The notes: generated by a model from the sequence alone, not told the origin. A stretch of 64,000 nucleotides of DNA from JAENVU01 sp963756815 (GCA_963756815.1 CAVWPR010000005.1:248001-312000); one strand, 5' to 3'; shown: positions 35,458 through 43,893, counted from the stretch's first letter. Numbers and translations: made by a program.

Positions 35458-36341
35458 TGGTGGTGCTTCCGTCCGAGGATCGTCGAGACGATGCGGGCCA
35501 GGATCGTGAAGACGAACACGATCCCGATGAGGGTGAGCGCGGCGCCCCACGCACGCGCCTGGGCCCCCGGGTACACCTGGGTCGCGTTCCTGAAGATCTG
35601 CACCGACAGCGCGGTGCTCGCCCCGTGGAACAGGCTCGTGTTGGTGGCGTTCACGAACCCGATCGTGAACAGCAGTGGCGCGGTCTCACCCGCGGCGCGG
35701 GCCACCGCGAGCAACGCGCCGCTGATGATGCCGGGGGCGGCTGCCGGGAGCACCACGCGTACGATCGTCCCGGCCTTCCGACCACCGAGCGCGTACGCCG
35801 ACTCGCGCAGCTCGCGCGGCACCAGGCGGAGCATCTCGTCGCTCGTACGGATCACCACCGGCAGCATCAGGCACGCGAGCGCGAGCGCGCCGGCGAACGC
35901 CGACTGGCCGTAGGTCAGCACCCAGAGCGTGTACACGAAGATGCCCATCACGATCGACGGGACCCCGGTCATCACGTCGGCGAGGAAGCGGATGAAGCGG
36001 CCGAACGCCGTCCGGTCGCTGTACTCGTTGAGGTAGATCCCGCCGAGGACGCCGAGCGGAACGGCCAATGCCGTCGCGGCACCCGTGATGATGAGCGTCC
36101 CGATGATCGCCGGCCGCATCCCCGGGCCCTCCGACCGGGTGAGGATCGGGATCGATGCCGTGAACCAGCCCGTCTGCGTCACCGCGGCCCAGCCGCGGCT
36201 CACCACGTAGCCGACGATGAACACCAGCGGCACGAGCGCGACGAACAGCGACAGCACGATCGCGGTGGTGGCGATCGCACTCTTCACACGACGGGACAGC
36301 GAGGCGCCGCTGACGGTGATCGACGGCGTCGTGGCCGTCAC
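35454..36341 (-). CDS. pstA: PstA, phosphate ABC transporter permease
   Basis: 295-residue inner-membrane permease with six predicted helices. The EAA loop is ESAYALGGRKAGTIVRVVLPAA, and the PstA blocks YLNEYSDRTAFGRFIRF and DVMTGVPSIVMGIFVY are present. It overlaps pstC upstream (4 bp) and pstB downstream (4 bp). Confidence 0.94.
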   Translation of the reverse strand: MTATTPSITVSGASLSRRVKSAIATTAIVLSLFVALVPLVFIVGYVVSRGWAAVTQTGWFTASIPILTRSEGPGMRPAIIGTLIITGAATALAVPLGVLGGIYLNEYSDRTAFGRFIRFLADVMTGVPSIVMGIFVYTLWVLTYGQSAFAGALALACLMLPVVIRTSDEMLRLVPRELRESAYALGGRKAGTIVRVVLPAAAPGIISGALLAVARAAGETAPLLFTIGFVNATNTSLFHGASTALSVQIFRNATQVYPGAQARAWGAALTLIGIVFVFTILARIVSTILGRKHHQ

Positions 36342-37315
36342 GCTGACCCCGCCGAGTTGCGTTCGGCCCGGGCCACGAACCCTCGGGCGATGACACCGAT
36401 GACGAGCGTGAGCGCGAACAGCACGACCGCCATGCCGATGAGGGCGGCCTGGTAGTCGCTGCCGGCGGTGGTCTCGTTGAACTGGTTGGCGATGACCGCC
36501 GCGAGCGCGTCGCCCGACGAGAAGAGCTTGGCCGTGATCTGCGGACTCGACCCGATGACGAGCGCCACTGCGATCGTCTCGCCGAGCGCACGCCCGAGCC
36601 CGATGAGCACCCCGGCAACGAGCCCGCTCCGGCTGTGCGGGATCACCGCGGCCCGGATCGTCTCCCAGCGGGTTGCGCCGAGCGCATGGGCCGCGTCCTT
36701 GAGCGACGGTGGGACGGTGGTGAAGGTCTCACGTGCGATGGCGGTCACGATCGGCGTGATCATGATCGCGAGGATGAGTCCGGCGGTCATGAAGGAGCGG
36801 CCCGAGATCGGCTCACCCGAGAAGATGGTGTTGAGCACCGGGATCGGCGCGACGATGTCGTGCACATCGGCGTAGAAGCCCGGCAGCTCCGGCGCGAGCA
36901 CCAGCACGCCCCACAGGCCGTAGACGACCGACGGGACGGCGGCGAGCAGGTCGATCACGTAGGTGATGGGGGTCCGCAACCACCGCGGCGCGACCTCGGT
37001 GGTGAAGAGCGCGATCCCGATGCTCACCGGCACCGCCACGACCACCGCGATCGTGGACACGACGACGGTGCCGAACGCGAATGCGAGCGTGCCGAACGTC
37101 TGTGACTGCGGATCCCAGACGTCACCGGTGAAGTACGAGAGGCCCTGGGACTGCAGCGCCGGCCAGGCCTTCACGACCATCGTGACGGCGATGAGCGCCA
37201 GGATCACGAGCACGAGCCCGCCGGCCACGAACGCCGCTGCGCGGAAGACGCGGTCGAAGGTCCGGCCCGGCGGCCGGACGGAGCTCAGTGAACGGGGCTC
37301 GATGGCGACGGTCAT
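36338..37315 (-). CDS. pstC: PstC, phosphate ABC transporter permease
   Basis: 325-residue permease with six main helices. Family blocks include WDPQSQTFGTLAFAFGTVVVS, ELLAAVPSVVYG-like DLLAAVPSVVYGLWGVLVL and EAA loop DAAHALGATRWETIRAAVIPHS, then LGRALGETIAVALVIGSSP. It follows pstS by 69 bp in the operon pstS-C-A-B-kinase-regulator. Confidence 0.94.
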   Translation of the reverse strand: MTVAIEPRSLSSVRPPGRTFDRVFRAAAFVAGGLVLVILALIAVTMVVKAWPALQSQGLSYFTGDVWDPQSQTFGTLAFAFGTVVVSTIAVVVAVPVSIGIALFTTEVAPRWLRTPITYVIDLLAAVPSVVYGLWGVLVLAPELPGFYADVHDIVAPIPVLNTIFSGEPISGRSFMTAGLILAIMITPIVTAIARETFTTVPPSLKDAAHALGATRWETIRAAVIPHSRSGLVAGVLIGLGRALGETIAVALVIGSSPQITAKLFSSGDALAAVIANQFNETTAGSDYQAALIGMAVVLFALTLVIGVIARGFVARAERNSAGSA

Positions 37316-37384
37316 GAGGAGGAGGTTGGTCGGCGGGTGGCGCGGGGCCGGACTCCGGCGCCCGCGCCACCCGTGCGATTCGAC

Positions 37385-38476
37385 CTAGGACCCGATCGTG
37401 TCGACCTGGGCCTTCGCCTTCGACAGGAGGTCCGAAGGCAGCGGCGCGAAGTCCACGGTGGGGGCCAGCGTCTGGCCTTCGCCGTAGATGTAGTTCATGA
37501 AGCCCCGGAGCGCGGCCTTCACGTTCGCATCCGCCTGTGCCTGGTACATGATGATGTAGGTCGGCGAGGTGATGGGGTACGCGTCGGCACCCGAGGCGTT
37601 CAGCGGGTCGTAGGTCAGGTCCGCGTTGACCGTGGCGCCCTCGAGCGCCGCGGTGGCGCTGTCGATCGACGGAGCGACGTACTTGCCGCTCGCGTTCTTG
37701 ATCGAGGCGAACACGAGTCCCGACGCCTTTGCGTCCGAGTAGTCGACGTAGCCGATGGCGCCGTCGGTGCCCTTCACGATCTGGGCGACTCCGGCGTTGG
37801 CGTTCCCGGCCTGCTGGCCGGTCGGCCAGTTCACCACCTTGTCGCTCCCGAGCGTCCAGGCGCTTCCTGCGGCCTTCACGAGGTACGCGGTGAAGTTCGC
37901 CGTCGTCCCCGAGCCGTCCGAACGGTGGGCGACCGTGATGGCCGTCGACGGCAGCGTCGCCTTGGGGTTGTCGGCGGCGATCGCGGCGTCGTTCCACGTG
38001 GTGATCTGGCCCTGGAAGATCTTGGCCAGCGTCTCCGGCGAGAGCTGGAGGTTCTTCACCGACGAGAGGTTGTACGACACCGTGATCGGCGCCGCGACGG
38101 TCGGGAAGTAGAGGAACGGGCCCTGGTACTTCGGGACGTCCTCGGTCTTGATCGTGCTGTCGGTACCGGCCCACTGGACGAGTCCGGCCTGCAGGTCGGA
38201 CTGGCCCTTGCCCGAGCCGCCGCCGGCGTAGGTCACGGTGACCGCCGGCTGGACCGTCTTGAACTCCTGGATCACCGTCTCGTTGAAGGCCTGCTGAAAC
38301 GTCGAGCCGGACCCAGCGAGTGTCGCCGCTGCGAGCGGCGGCGCCGGCTTCGTCGTCGAGGACGTTCCATTCCCGTTCCCCTTGCTGGTCGAGCCGGAGT
38401 CCGAGCCGCACGCCGCGGCCACCAGGCCGAAGGCGAGGACGAGCGCGATGCCCCACCGCGCGCGTGAGCGAATCAT
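37385..38476 (-). CDS. pstS: PstS, phosphate-binding lipoprotein
   Basis: 363-residue substrate-binding lipoprotein. Signal peptide and lipobox GLVAAACGSDSGS, then a Ser/Thr/Gly linker. The phosphate-binding loops are GSGSTFQQAF, SDGSGTTANFTAYL and a TDSTI segment with the conserved Asp. ATG 38476 has AGGAG at the right distance. The promoter region upstream has PHO-box-like repeats at 38568-38589 and TACCCT (38540-38535) as -10, which leaves a leader of roughly 50-60 nt. Confidence 0.94.
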   Translation of the reverse strand: MIRSRARWGIALVLAFGLVAAACGSDSGSTSKGNGNGTSSTTKPAPPLAAATLAGSGSTFQQAFNETVIQEFKTVQPAVTVTYAGGGSGKGQSDLQAGLVQWAGTDSTIKTEDVPKYQGPFLYFPTVAAPITVSYNLSSVKNLQLSPETLAKIFQGQITTWNDAAIAADNPKATLPSTAITVAHRSDGSGTTANFTAYLVKAAGSAWTLGSDKVVNWPTGQQAGNANAGVAQIVKGTDGAIGYVDYSDAKASGLVFASIKNASGKYVAPSIDSATAALEGATVNADLTYDPLNASGADAYPITSPTYIIMYQAQADANVKAALRGFMNYIYGEGQTLAPTVDFAPLPSDLLSKAKAQVDTIGS

Positions 38477-38534
38477 TCGTTGCTCCTGTCTGTCGTGACG
38501 TCGATCGTTCGTTCGATCTCGTTCATCGGTTGGC

Positions 38535-38589
38535 AGGGTAAGGAGCCCGTCTTGACCGCCTCTGTCCCCGGGGTGACATCGAGGTGAAC
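38535..38589 (-). promoter_or_regulatory. PHO box and promoter of pstS
   Basis: On the minus strand two abutting 11-mers, GTTCACCTCGA (38589-38579) and TGTCACCCCGG (38578-38568), match the direct-repeat PHO box of actinobacterial PhoP/RegX3 regulators (G-T-T-C-A-C-C core). TACCCT at 38540-38535 is a TAnnnT -10, 27 nt after the repeats. A weaker GTTCACC-like element at 38664-38654, same strand, may extend the region. Confidence 0.65.
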
Positions 38590-38736
38590 TCGCGATGTCC
38601 ATCCCGTGGCGGCGCTCGTCCGTCGGCGTCCGGTCGAGGTCGGCCGGGACCGCCGGCGGTGAACAGGAGGCAAACTGGAGGCCAACGCCATCCGACCGGC
38701 CGAGCCATCCCCTCCGGCGGACGTCATGATGACGGG

Positions 38737-39459
38737 ATGAACGGAGAACCGGTGTCCGATCCCGAGACCGAAGCCCGCAAGACGCTGCAGGACGAGCTGG
38801 ACGAGGTGCGCGCCGAGCTGATCCGGCTGGGCGCGCTCACGACCGAGGCGATCACGGCCGGGACCCAGGCGTTCCTCGACGGTGACCTGCACATGGCCGA
38901 GCAGGTGATCGAGGCCGACGACGTGATCGACGACGTGTACCACGGCATCGAGGATCACATCATCCTGATCCTCGCGACGCAGTCACCCGTGGCCGCCGAC
39001 CTCCGCACCGTGATCACCATGCTGCGGATCAACCACGAGCTCGAGCGCGACGCCGACCTCATGGTGAACGTGGCCAAGACGACCCGGCGGATCTACCCGC
39101 ACGAGCTCGACCCGAAGACGCGTGGGATCGTCGACCGGATGGGCGTGCAGGCGGCGAACCAGACGCGGCTCGCCATCGACGCGTTCGCGGACCGCGACCC
39201 CGCATGGGCGGCGACGCTCGCCGACATGGACGACACGATGGACGAGCTCGGCCGGAGCCTCTTCCGCCACTCGCTCACCCTCGGCCCGAACGCGGACGAG
39301 GGCACGATCATGAAGGCGATGCAGGTCGCGCTCGTGGCCCGCCACTACGAGCGGATCGCCGACCACGCCGTCACGATCGCCGAACGGGTGAGTTCATGGT
39401 CACGGGTCGGCACCCCGGCGAGGACCACCACCACGCGGGAGGGCCGGTCGCCGCAGTAG
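38737..39459 (+). CDS. phoU: PhoU, phosphate signalling protein; probable frameshift at the C-terminus
   Basis: PhoU links Pst transport to the kinase and represses the Pho response at high phosphate. Two tandem PhoU repeats are clear: FLDGDLHMAEQVIEADDVIDD with LATQSPVAADLRTVITMLRI, and ADRDPAWAATLADMDDTMDEL with ALVARHYERIADHAVTIAERV. After IAERV the normal ending EFMVTGRHPGE is in another frame (one G missing near 39389); that frame stops at 39503, overlapping the convergent gene by 16 bp. The uncorrected frame stops at 39459. It is divergent from pstS, which suits co-regulation. Confidence 0.88.
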   Translation: MNGEPVSDPETEARKTLQDELDEVRAELIRLGALTTEAITAGTQAFLDGDLHMAEQVIEADDVIDDVYHGIEDHIILILATQSPVAADLRTVITMLRINHELERDADLMVNVAKTTRRIYPHELDPKTRGIVDRMGVQAANQTRLAIDAFADRDPAWAATLADMDDTMDELGRSLFRHSLTLGPNADEGTIMKAMQVALVARHYERIADHAVTIAERVSSWSRVGTPARTTTTREGRSPQ

Positions 39460-39487
39460 CGGAGGACCGCCGGCGTCCCCGGCCGGG

Positions 39488-39757
39488 TCACTCCTCGTCG
39501 TAGCCGAGGTCCCAGTCGAGGATGAGGTGCTCGCGCTCGGCGTCGCGCGCGACGCGCTCCCGGTTGCGCCGGAACTGCGGGTCGTGGGGCGGGAGCAGCT
39601 GCAGCCGGGCCATGGCCCGCTGCCGGAACTCGTCGACCACGATGCGGTCACCGAAGATGCCGTGAACCTCCCAGTGCGGCGCGACCGGACCGAGGTACAC
39701 CACTCGTACGTGTCCCTGCGGTGGGACGTCCTCGAGCACTTCGGGTTCCTGGGCCAT
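39488..39757 (-). CDS. Small conserved-looking protein of unknown function
   Basis: 89 residues: acidic N-terminus, then HVRVVYLGPVAPHWEVHGIFGD, IVVDEFRQRAMARLQLLPP and a basic helical segment RRNRERVARDAEREHLILD. It contains no signal or membrane helix. The Trp/His/Gly-rich centre looks like a folded beta-domain. Convergent with phoU. No family recognised, but composition and a tidy ATG support it. Confidence 0.6.
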   Translation of the reverse strand: MAQEPEVLEDVPPQGHVRVVYLGPVAPHWEVHGIFGDRIVVDEFRQRAMARLQLLPPHDPQFRRNRERVARDAEREHLILDWDLGYDEE

Positions 39758-39830
39758 CGGGTCTCCGTGTCGGGGGTGGCGGATCGGCGTGCTCCGGTCC
39801 CACGCGGACCGGAGCACGAGCCCGACGAGG

Positions 39831-41282
39831 CTACCCGACCGAGTCCGGACGAACTCCGAGCTCGACGCTCAGCGTCACCTGCTGGCCACCGCGCTCGACG
39901 GTGACGTCGACCTTGTCACCGGGGGCGTAGCGGCGGATCTCCGCGCCCACGTCCTGCGGGCCGCTCACCGCGTGCCCGCCGATCGCCACGATCACGTCGT
40001 TCGCCTTCATCCCCGCCTTGGCGGCGGCGGCGCCGCTCGTGACCCGGCGGACGACCGCACCGTTCTTGGCGGTGAGGTTCAACGACTTCGCCACGGCCGG
40101 GGTCACGTCGCTGGTCTCGACGCCGAGGAACGCCACCTGCACCGACTTCCCCTCCTGGAGCGCACGGATCACGTCCTTGGCGGAGTCGATGCTGATCGCG
40201 AAGCCGACGTTCTGGCTGCCGCCGGCGAGCGCGGTGTTGATGCCGACGACCTCGCCGTTCGCGTTCACGAGCGGACCACCGGAGTTGCCCGGGTTGATGG
40301 CGGCATCGGTCTGGAGCATGTCGTAGAGGGTCACGCCGGTCTCGTCCTCGGGAACCACGCGGCCCTTGCCGGAGATGATGCCCTGGGTCACCGAGAGCCC
40401 ACCCTCGAGTGCGAGCGCGTTGCCGACGGCGACGACCTGGTCACCGACCTGCAGCGCGTCGGAGTTCCCGAGCTTCACGGTGGGCAGGTTCTTGGCGTCG
40501 ACCTTCAGCACCGCGATGTCGTATTCAGGGGCGCGGCCGAGGAGCTTCGCGGCCTGCTTCGTGCCGTCGCTGAACGCGACCTCGATCCGACCGTTGGCGT
40601 CGGCCACCACGTGGTTGTTGGTGACGATCACGCCGTCGGGCGAGATCACGAATCCCGTGCCCTCGCCGCCGCTCGTGCCGTTCGAGCTCCCCGAGAAGAG
40701 GCCCGAGTCCACCGCGGCACCGGTCTGGACCGCGACCACTGCGCCGTTGATCTTGGCGAGGACGGCCTGCACGTCCTTCGCCTTGCCGATCACCGACGTG
40801 TTGCGTACCGGCTTCGACGCGGCACCGCCGACGACGACGGTGCGGGTGATCGTGGAGGAGTCGTCACGCGTCGCGACGGCCACGCCCGCGGCGGTCCCGC
40901 CACCGACGAGCGCACCGACGACGGCGCCGACGACGAACTGGCGCCAGCCCGGCCCGCGCGATCCACGACCGCCGTCGGCCGGGGTCGACGGTGGCACCGC
41001 GCTCGGGGGGATCGGGGGCACGTCGGCCGTGGGCGCCTCGGCGCCGGTCGTCGGCGCGGCGACGGTCGGTGCCGGACCGGCCGTGGTCGGCGCGTCTGCG
41101 GTGGCGGCCGTCGGCGGGACGTCGGAGGGCGAACCGAACGGCTCGGTCGCCGCGGGGGAGGGAGGCGCCCACGGCGACGACGGCTCGGTGGGCGCGGGCT
41201 GCGACGGTGCGTCCGGCGCCGGGGGGACGGCGCCGAACGGGGTCGGCTCGCTGGATCGGATCTCGTCGTTCTCGTCGTTCAC
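39831..41282 (-). CDS. HtrA/DegP-like serine protease with PDZ domain
   Basis: 483 residues: disordered Pro/Ala/Thr-rich cytoplasmic tail of about 130 residues, a membrane helix (FVVGAVVGALVGGGTAAGVAV), S1C protease domain and PDZ (GAAAAKAGMKANDVIVAIGG). The triad is complete: His in VTNNHVV, Asp in EYDIAVLKV and Ser in NPGNSGGPLV. It degrades misfolded envelope proteins. GTG 41282 is chosen because a sigma-E-type promoter at 41348-41323 would place the transcript start near 41316, excluding upstream starts. It lies in the ECF sigma neighbourhood and is divergent from a WhiB gene. Confidence 0.9.
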   Translation of the reverse strand: MNDENDEIRSSEPTPFGAVPPAPDAPSQPAPTEPSSPWAPPSPAATEPFGSPSDVPPTAATADAPTTAGPAPTVAAPTTGAEAPTADVPPIPPSAVPPSTPADGGRGSRGPGWRQFVVGAVVGALVGGGTAAGVAVATRDDSSTITRTVVVGGAASKPVRNTSVIGKAKDVQAVLAKINGAVVAVQTGAAVDSGLFSGSSNGTSGGEGTGFVISPDGVIVTNNHVVADANGRIEVAFSDGTKQAAKLLGRAPEYDIAVLKVDAKNLPTVKLGNSDALQVGDQVVAVGNALALEGGLSVTQGIISGKGRVVPEDETGVTLYDMLQTDAAINPGNSGGPLVNANGEVVGINTALAGGSQNVGFAISIDSAKDVIRALQEGKSVQVAFLGVETSDVTPAVAKSLNLTAKNGAVVRRVTSGAAAAKAGMKANDVIVAIGGHAVSGPQDVGAEIRRYAPGDKVDVTVERGGQQVTLSVELGVRPDSVG

Positions 41283-41322
41283 GGCGTCGACCTCACGAAA
41301 GGGGGATGTGTCGTCGGAGCAC

Positions 41323-41348
41323 AACGCAGAGGGCTTCGGGAGGGTTCC
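41323..41348 (-). promoter_or_regulatory. ECF sigma-E-type promoter of the htrA-like gene
   Basis: On the minus strand GGAACC (41348-41343), 16 nt, CGTT (41326-41323). This is the -35/-10 pattern of SigE-family ECF factors (GGAAC...CGTT). An ECF sigma gene lies 2.5 kb away with its own anti-sigma factor. Confidence 0.6.
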
Positions 41349-41393
41349 ACACCGACCTGAACGGGTACTGAGAGGAACTGTGCCGATCACCCG

Positions 41394-41419
41394 GGAACCG
41401 AATCCACGCGCGTACCGTT
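41394..41419 (+). promoter_or_regulatory. ECF sigma-E-type promoter of the WhiB gene
   Basis: Plus strand GGAACC (41394-41399), 16 nt, CGTT (41416-41419), only 12 nt before ATG 41431, so the transcript would have almost no leader. It sits back-to-back with the htrA promoter of the same sequence and spacing, 45 bp apart. Confidence 0.6.
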
Positions 41420-41430
41420 CAACGCTACGC

Positions 41431-41700
41431 ATGGACGAGCAGCCGATTCCCGAATACGACGCCGAGCACGCATGGATGCTCGACGGCCTGTGCCGCGACC
41501 GTGACCCGTCGTTCTTCTTCCCGTCCGACGGTGTCGGGGTCGACCAGGCGCGTCGCGTGTGTGCGAACTGCCCGGTGAAGGAGCCGTGCCTCGAGTACGC
41601 GCTCCGCTACCGCATCGAGCACGGCGTGTGGGGTGGTGCGTCCGAACGAGAGCGACGCCGCATCCTGCGCAGCCGTCGCATCGCGCTCTCCGCACTCTGA
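41431..41700 (+). CDS. WhiB-family [4Fe-4S] regulator, copy 1
   Basis: 89 residues. Four cluster-ligand cysteines: LDGLCRD, then VCANCPVKEPCLEY (C-x2-C-x5-C), and the Wbl turn GVWGGASERERR followed by a basic RRILRSRR tail for DNA contact. Wbl proteins bind the principal sigma factor region 4 and DNA and respond to redox or NO. The promoter evidence places it under the local ECF sigma factor together with htrA, suggesting an envelope-stress-linked Wbl. Identity within the WhiB1-7 groups is not assignable. Confidence 0.88.
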   Translation: MDEQPIPEYDAEHAWMLDGLCRDRDPSFFFPSDGVGVDQARRVCANCPVKEPCLEYALRYRIEHGVWGGASERERRRILRSRRIALSAL

Positions 41701-41759
41701 GCCACACCGTTGCCCACGCCCGAGCCCGAAGGGCGAGCCGCGTCGTAGCGAGCCGGGTC

Positions 41760-41806
41760 CTGAGCATCAACGGAGCGGCGAGCGGAGACGCCGAAGTGAC
41801 GCTCAG
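41760..41806. terminator. Possible bidirectional terminator between convergent whiB and rseB-like genes
   Basis: Outer arms CTGAGC (41760-41765) and GCTCAG (41801-41806) enclose an inner CGGCG/CGCCG stem (41776-41793). No T-tract follows on either strand. The outer arm overlaps the stop codon of the minus-strand gene. Weak support. Confidence 0.25.
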
Positions 41807-42783
41807 AACCAGCTGAAGGGGCTCGTGACGAAGCGGACGGCGTCGGTCCACGCACCGTCGTCGGTGTGGCTCAAGCTCGCCATCACCGCCCGCAGCTCGG
41901 AGTCGGACGCATCGGTCACGCACGTATAGGTGCGACCGCCCGACTGCCAGGCCAGCACGGTGCCACCCGCAGTGCGGTAGCGCAAGGCCTCGGTGTCTCC
42001 GACCCGGATCCGGTCGCCGGCCGGCAACGCGTCCCAGTCGAGGGCGCCGTCGCGGGTGAACACCGACGCGGTGAACACGCCGTCGCTGTACTGCAGCTGG
42101 GTCTCGTCCCCGACGCGCTGCGCGCCGACGAGGACGAAGCCGTCGCCGACCCGGCGGTGCGCATCGGACGGCGGCCGGGCCAGCGGACGCGGCGCACCGG
42201 CCTCGACCTTCGGCGTCGCGAGCGTCCCCTGCACCGTGCGGACCGGACCCAGCTCCACGAACATCATCGACGCGCTCACGCGGCCAGCGTCGCCGTACCG
42301 AATCCGCTGCAGCACCAGGCCGTTCGTCCGGTCGAACGCATAGCGCTCCACCACGTGGCCGTTTCGACGGATCGTGAGCGCGCGCGTCGGGTGACCGGCC
42401 ACGACCGGGCCGCGCGCGATGCGCACGTGGTACTTCGACGCGACGCTCGGTGCGGCGGGGGCCCGCGTGTCCGACCACAGGGTCTGCCAACGGGCGTCGT
42501 TGCGCATCCAGGCCCGTCCGCCGTCCTCGACGACGTGCCCGTTCGCCAGCTGCAGACCGCCGTCGACGGCGCGCACCGGCACGTCCTGGGCCGCCAGACC
42601 GGTCTCGGTCCGCCAACGGATCCGCACCGTGCCCGCGAACTCGTGCGTCGCCACCGCGGTGCGCGCACGGTCGAGCATCGAGTCGGCCGGGGCCCGGTCG
42701 GCGGCCACGCTCGGCAGCGCGGCCACGACGAACACCGCGGTACCCATCGCCCATGCGCACGCCACCGTGCGGACGCGTCTCAC
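41803..42783 (-). CDS. RseB/MucB-like exported regulator of the ECF system
   Basis: 326 residues with a signal peptide (ACAWAMGTAVFVVAALPSVAA) and a MucB/RseB N-terminal-like beta-sandwich of outer-membrane-lipoprotein type (TVRIRWRTETG; GGRAWMRNDARWQTLW; RNGHVVERYAFDRTNGLVLQ), then a smaller C-terminal domain (DGFVLVGAQRVGDETQLQYSDG). In proteobacteria RseB protects the anti-sigma factor from proteolysis until envelope stress. Here the gene overlaps the anti-sigma gene by 4 bp, which supports the same role. Confidence 0.72.
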   Translation of the reverse strand: MRRVRTVACAWAMGTAVFVVAALPSVAADRAPADSMLDRARTAVATHEFAGTVRIRWRTETGLAAQDVPVRAVDGGLQLANGHVVEDGGRAWMRNDARWQTLWSDTRAPAAPSVASKYHVRIARGPVVAGHPTRALTIRRNGHVVERYAFDRTNGLVLQRIRYGDAGRVSASMMFVELGPVRTVQGTLATPKVEAGAPRPLARPPSDAHRRVGDGFVLVGAQRVGDETQLQYSDGVFTASVFTRDGALDWDALPAGDRIRVGDTEALRYRTAGGTVLAWQSGGRTYTCVTDASDSELRAVMASLSHTDDGAWTDAVRFVTSPFSWF

Positions 42784-43283
42784 CGGCCGAACCGCAAGGG
42801 ACCGGCGAGCGGGGCGAGACCCGAGACCGGGTCGCCGGACGCCGCGGACCCCGCCTGATGGACCCGGACGTCGGTGGCAAGGGCCGGCTTCGTCGTCGAT
42901 CTCGACGGGACGGCAACGGCGACGACGATCGCAACGGCGGCCGCGGCCGTCGCGATCGCGGCCGCGACCCGTGCGTGACCGCGCCGGCGGGTGCGGTGGG
43001 CATCGAGGTCGAGCACGGCCGCCGAGCTGCGTGTGTCGGCTCGGGACGCGGCGGCTTCGTCGGCACCGCCCGCAGCCAAGAGGTCGTCGAGGAACCCGGC
43101 CGGGAGTGCGGGCTCGGCCAGGCCACGAACGAGCGTGCGGACCTCGGAGACCTCGTCGAGCTCGGCGCGCGCGTCGGGGTCCGCCGCGAGTCGCGCCTCG
43201 AGCTCCGCGCGTTCGACCGGGGCGAGCTCGCCGTCGAGGTACGCCGAGAGCACGTCGTCACCGCCCGGGTCGCGCTCGTTCAC
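42780..43283 (-). CDS. Membrane anti-sigma factor
   Basis: 167 residues: a cytoplasmic helical domain of the zf-HC2/RseA type (DDVLSAYLDGELAPVERAELEARL, ARAELDEVSEVRTLVRGLAEP), a linker, one membrane helix (ARVAAAIATAAAAVAIVVAVAV) and a short exterior tail. The zinc-binding HxxxCxxC of many anti-sigma factors is absent; there is no Cys in the protein. It should hold the ECF sigma factor inactive until cleaved. Overlaps sigma (upstream) and the RseB-like gene (downstream) by 4 bp each. Confidence 0.8.
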   Translation of the reverse strand: MNERDPGGDDVLSAYLDGELAPVERAELEARLAADPDARAELDEVSEVRTLVRGLAEPALPAGFLDDLLAAGGADEAAASRADTRSSAAVLDLDAHRTRRRGHARVAAAIATAAAAVAIVVAVAVPSRSTTKPALATDVRVHQAGSAASGDPVSGLAPLAGPLRFGR

Positions 43284-43813
43284 GCCACACCTCCCGCGGT
43301 GACGACGCCGCGCGCGACCAGCTCGCCGCGCAGCAGCTTGCGACCCCTGTGCAGACGGGACCGGACGGTGCCGATCGGCACGCCGAGCGCGCGGGCGATG
43401 TCCTCGTAGGACTGGTCGGCGACGTCACAGAGCACGACGGGCACGCGGAACTCCTCCGGCAACGCGGCGATGGCCGCCTGGATCTCGGTCGAGAGCCCGG
43501 CCGCATCGGCCGCGACGTCCGCGGCGACGGCCGGTGGGACGACGAGGTCGGGCTCGGCGGGCAGTGCCTGGACCGGGCGGCGCTTCTTGCGCCGCACGTC
43601 GTCCAGGAACACGTTCGTCACGATCCTCGCCAGCCATCCCTCGAGGGAGCCCGGCTCGTAGGTGGCGAGGCCGCGTCGTACGCGCAGCAGCGCCTCCTGG
43701 ACCAGGTCCCGTGCGTCATCGACATTGCCGGTCAGCCGGTAGGCCACGGTGAACAGGAATTGGCCGTGATCGCGGGCCACCTCCTCCCACGTGGGCACGC
43801 GGTCAGACGTCAT
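43280..43813 (-). CDS. ECF sigma factor, SigE-like
   Basis: 177 residues. Region 2: FTVAYRLTGNVDDARDLVQEALLRV and TYEPGSLEGWLARIVTNVFLDDVRRKKRR. Region 4: IAALPEEFRVPVVLCDVADQSYEDIARALGVPIGTV split by the usual turn, then RSRLHRGRKLL. It heads a three-gene unit sigma-anti-sigma-RseB. Likely target promoters (GGAACC-N16/17-CGTT) occur before htrA, whiB and this gene. ATG 43813 is the natural N-terminus. Confidence 0.9.
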   Translation of the reverse strand: MTSDRVPTWEEVARDHGQFLFTVAYRLTGNVDDARDLVQEALLRVRRGLATYEPGSLEGWLARIVTNVFLDDVRRKKRRPVQALPAEPDLVVPPAVAADVAADAAGLSTEIQAAIAALPEEFRVPVVLCDVADQSYEDIARALGVPIGTVRSRLHRGRKLLRGELVARGVVTAGGVA

Positions 43814-43816
43814 GGG

Positions 43817-43844
43817 AACGACGGCGGGGGGAGAACAGGTTCCC
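43817..43844 (-). promoter_or_regulatory. Possible autoregulated ECF promoter of the sigma gene
   Basis: Minus strand GGGAACC (43844-43838), 17 nt, CGTT (43820-43817). The -35 is exact but the -10 lies only 4 nt before the ATG, which would put the transcript start at or slightly inside the start codon. Weaker than the htrA and whiB sites. Confidence 0.35.
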
Positions 43845-43893
43845 GTTGAGGCGGGAAAAAATCGGAAGGAATGGGTCCGAGGCGAGTTTCAGC

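Noticed and set aside
38654..38664. A second PHO box for phoU
   Set aside because: Only one GTTCACC-like 11-mer is recognisable, in the minus orientation, with no adjacent repeat; it may just extend the pstS region.
39831..41432. HtrA start at 41432
   Set aside because: It would place the start upstream of the predicted sigma-E promoter and overlap the WhiB gene promoter; GTG 41282 fits better.
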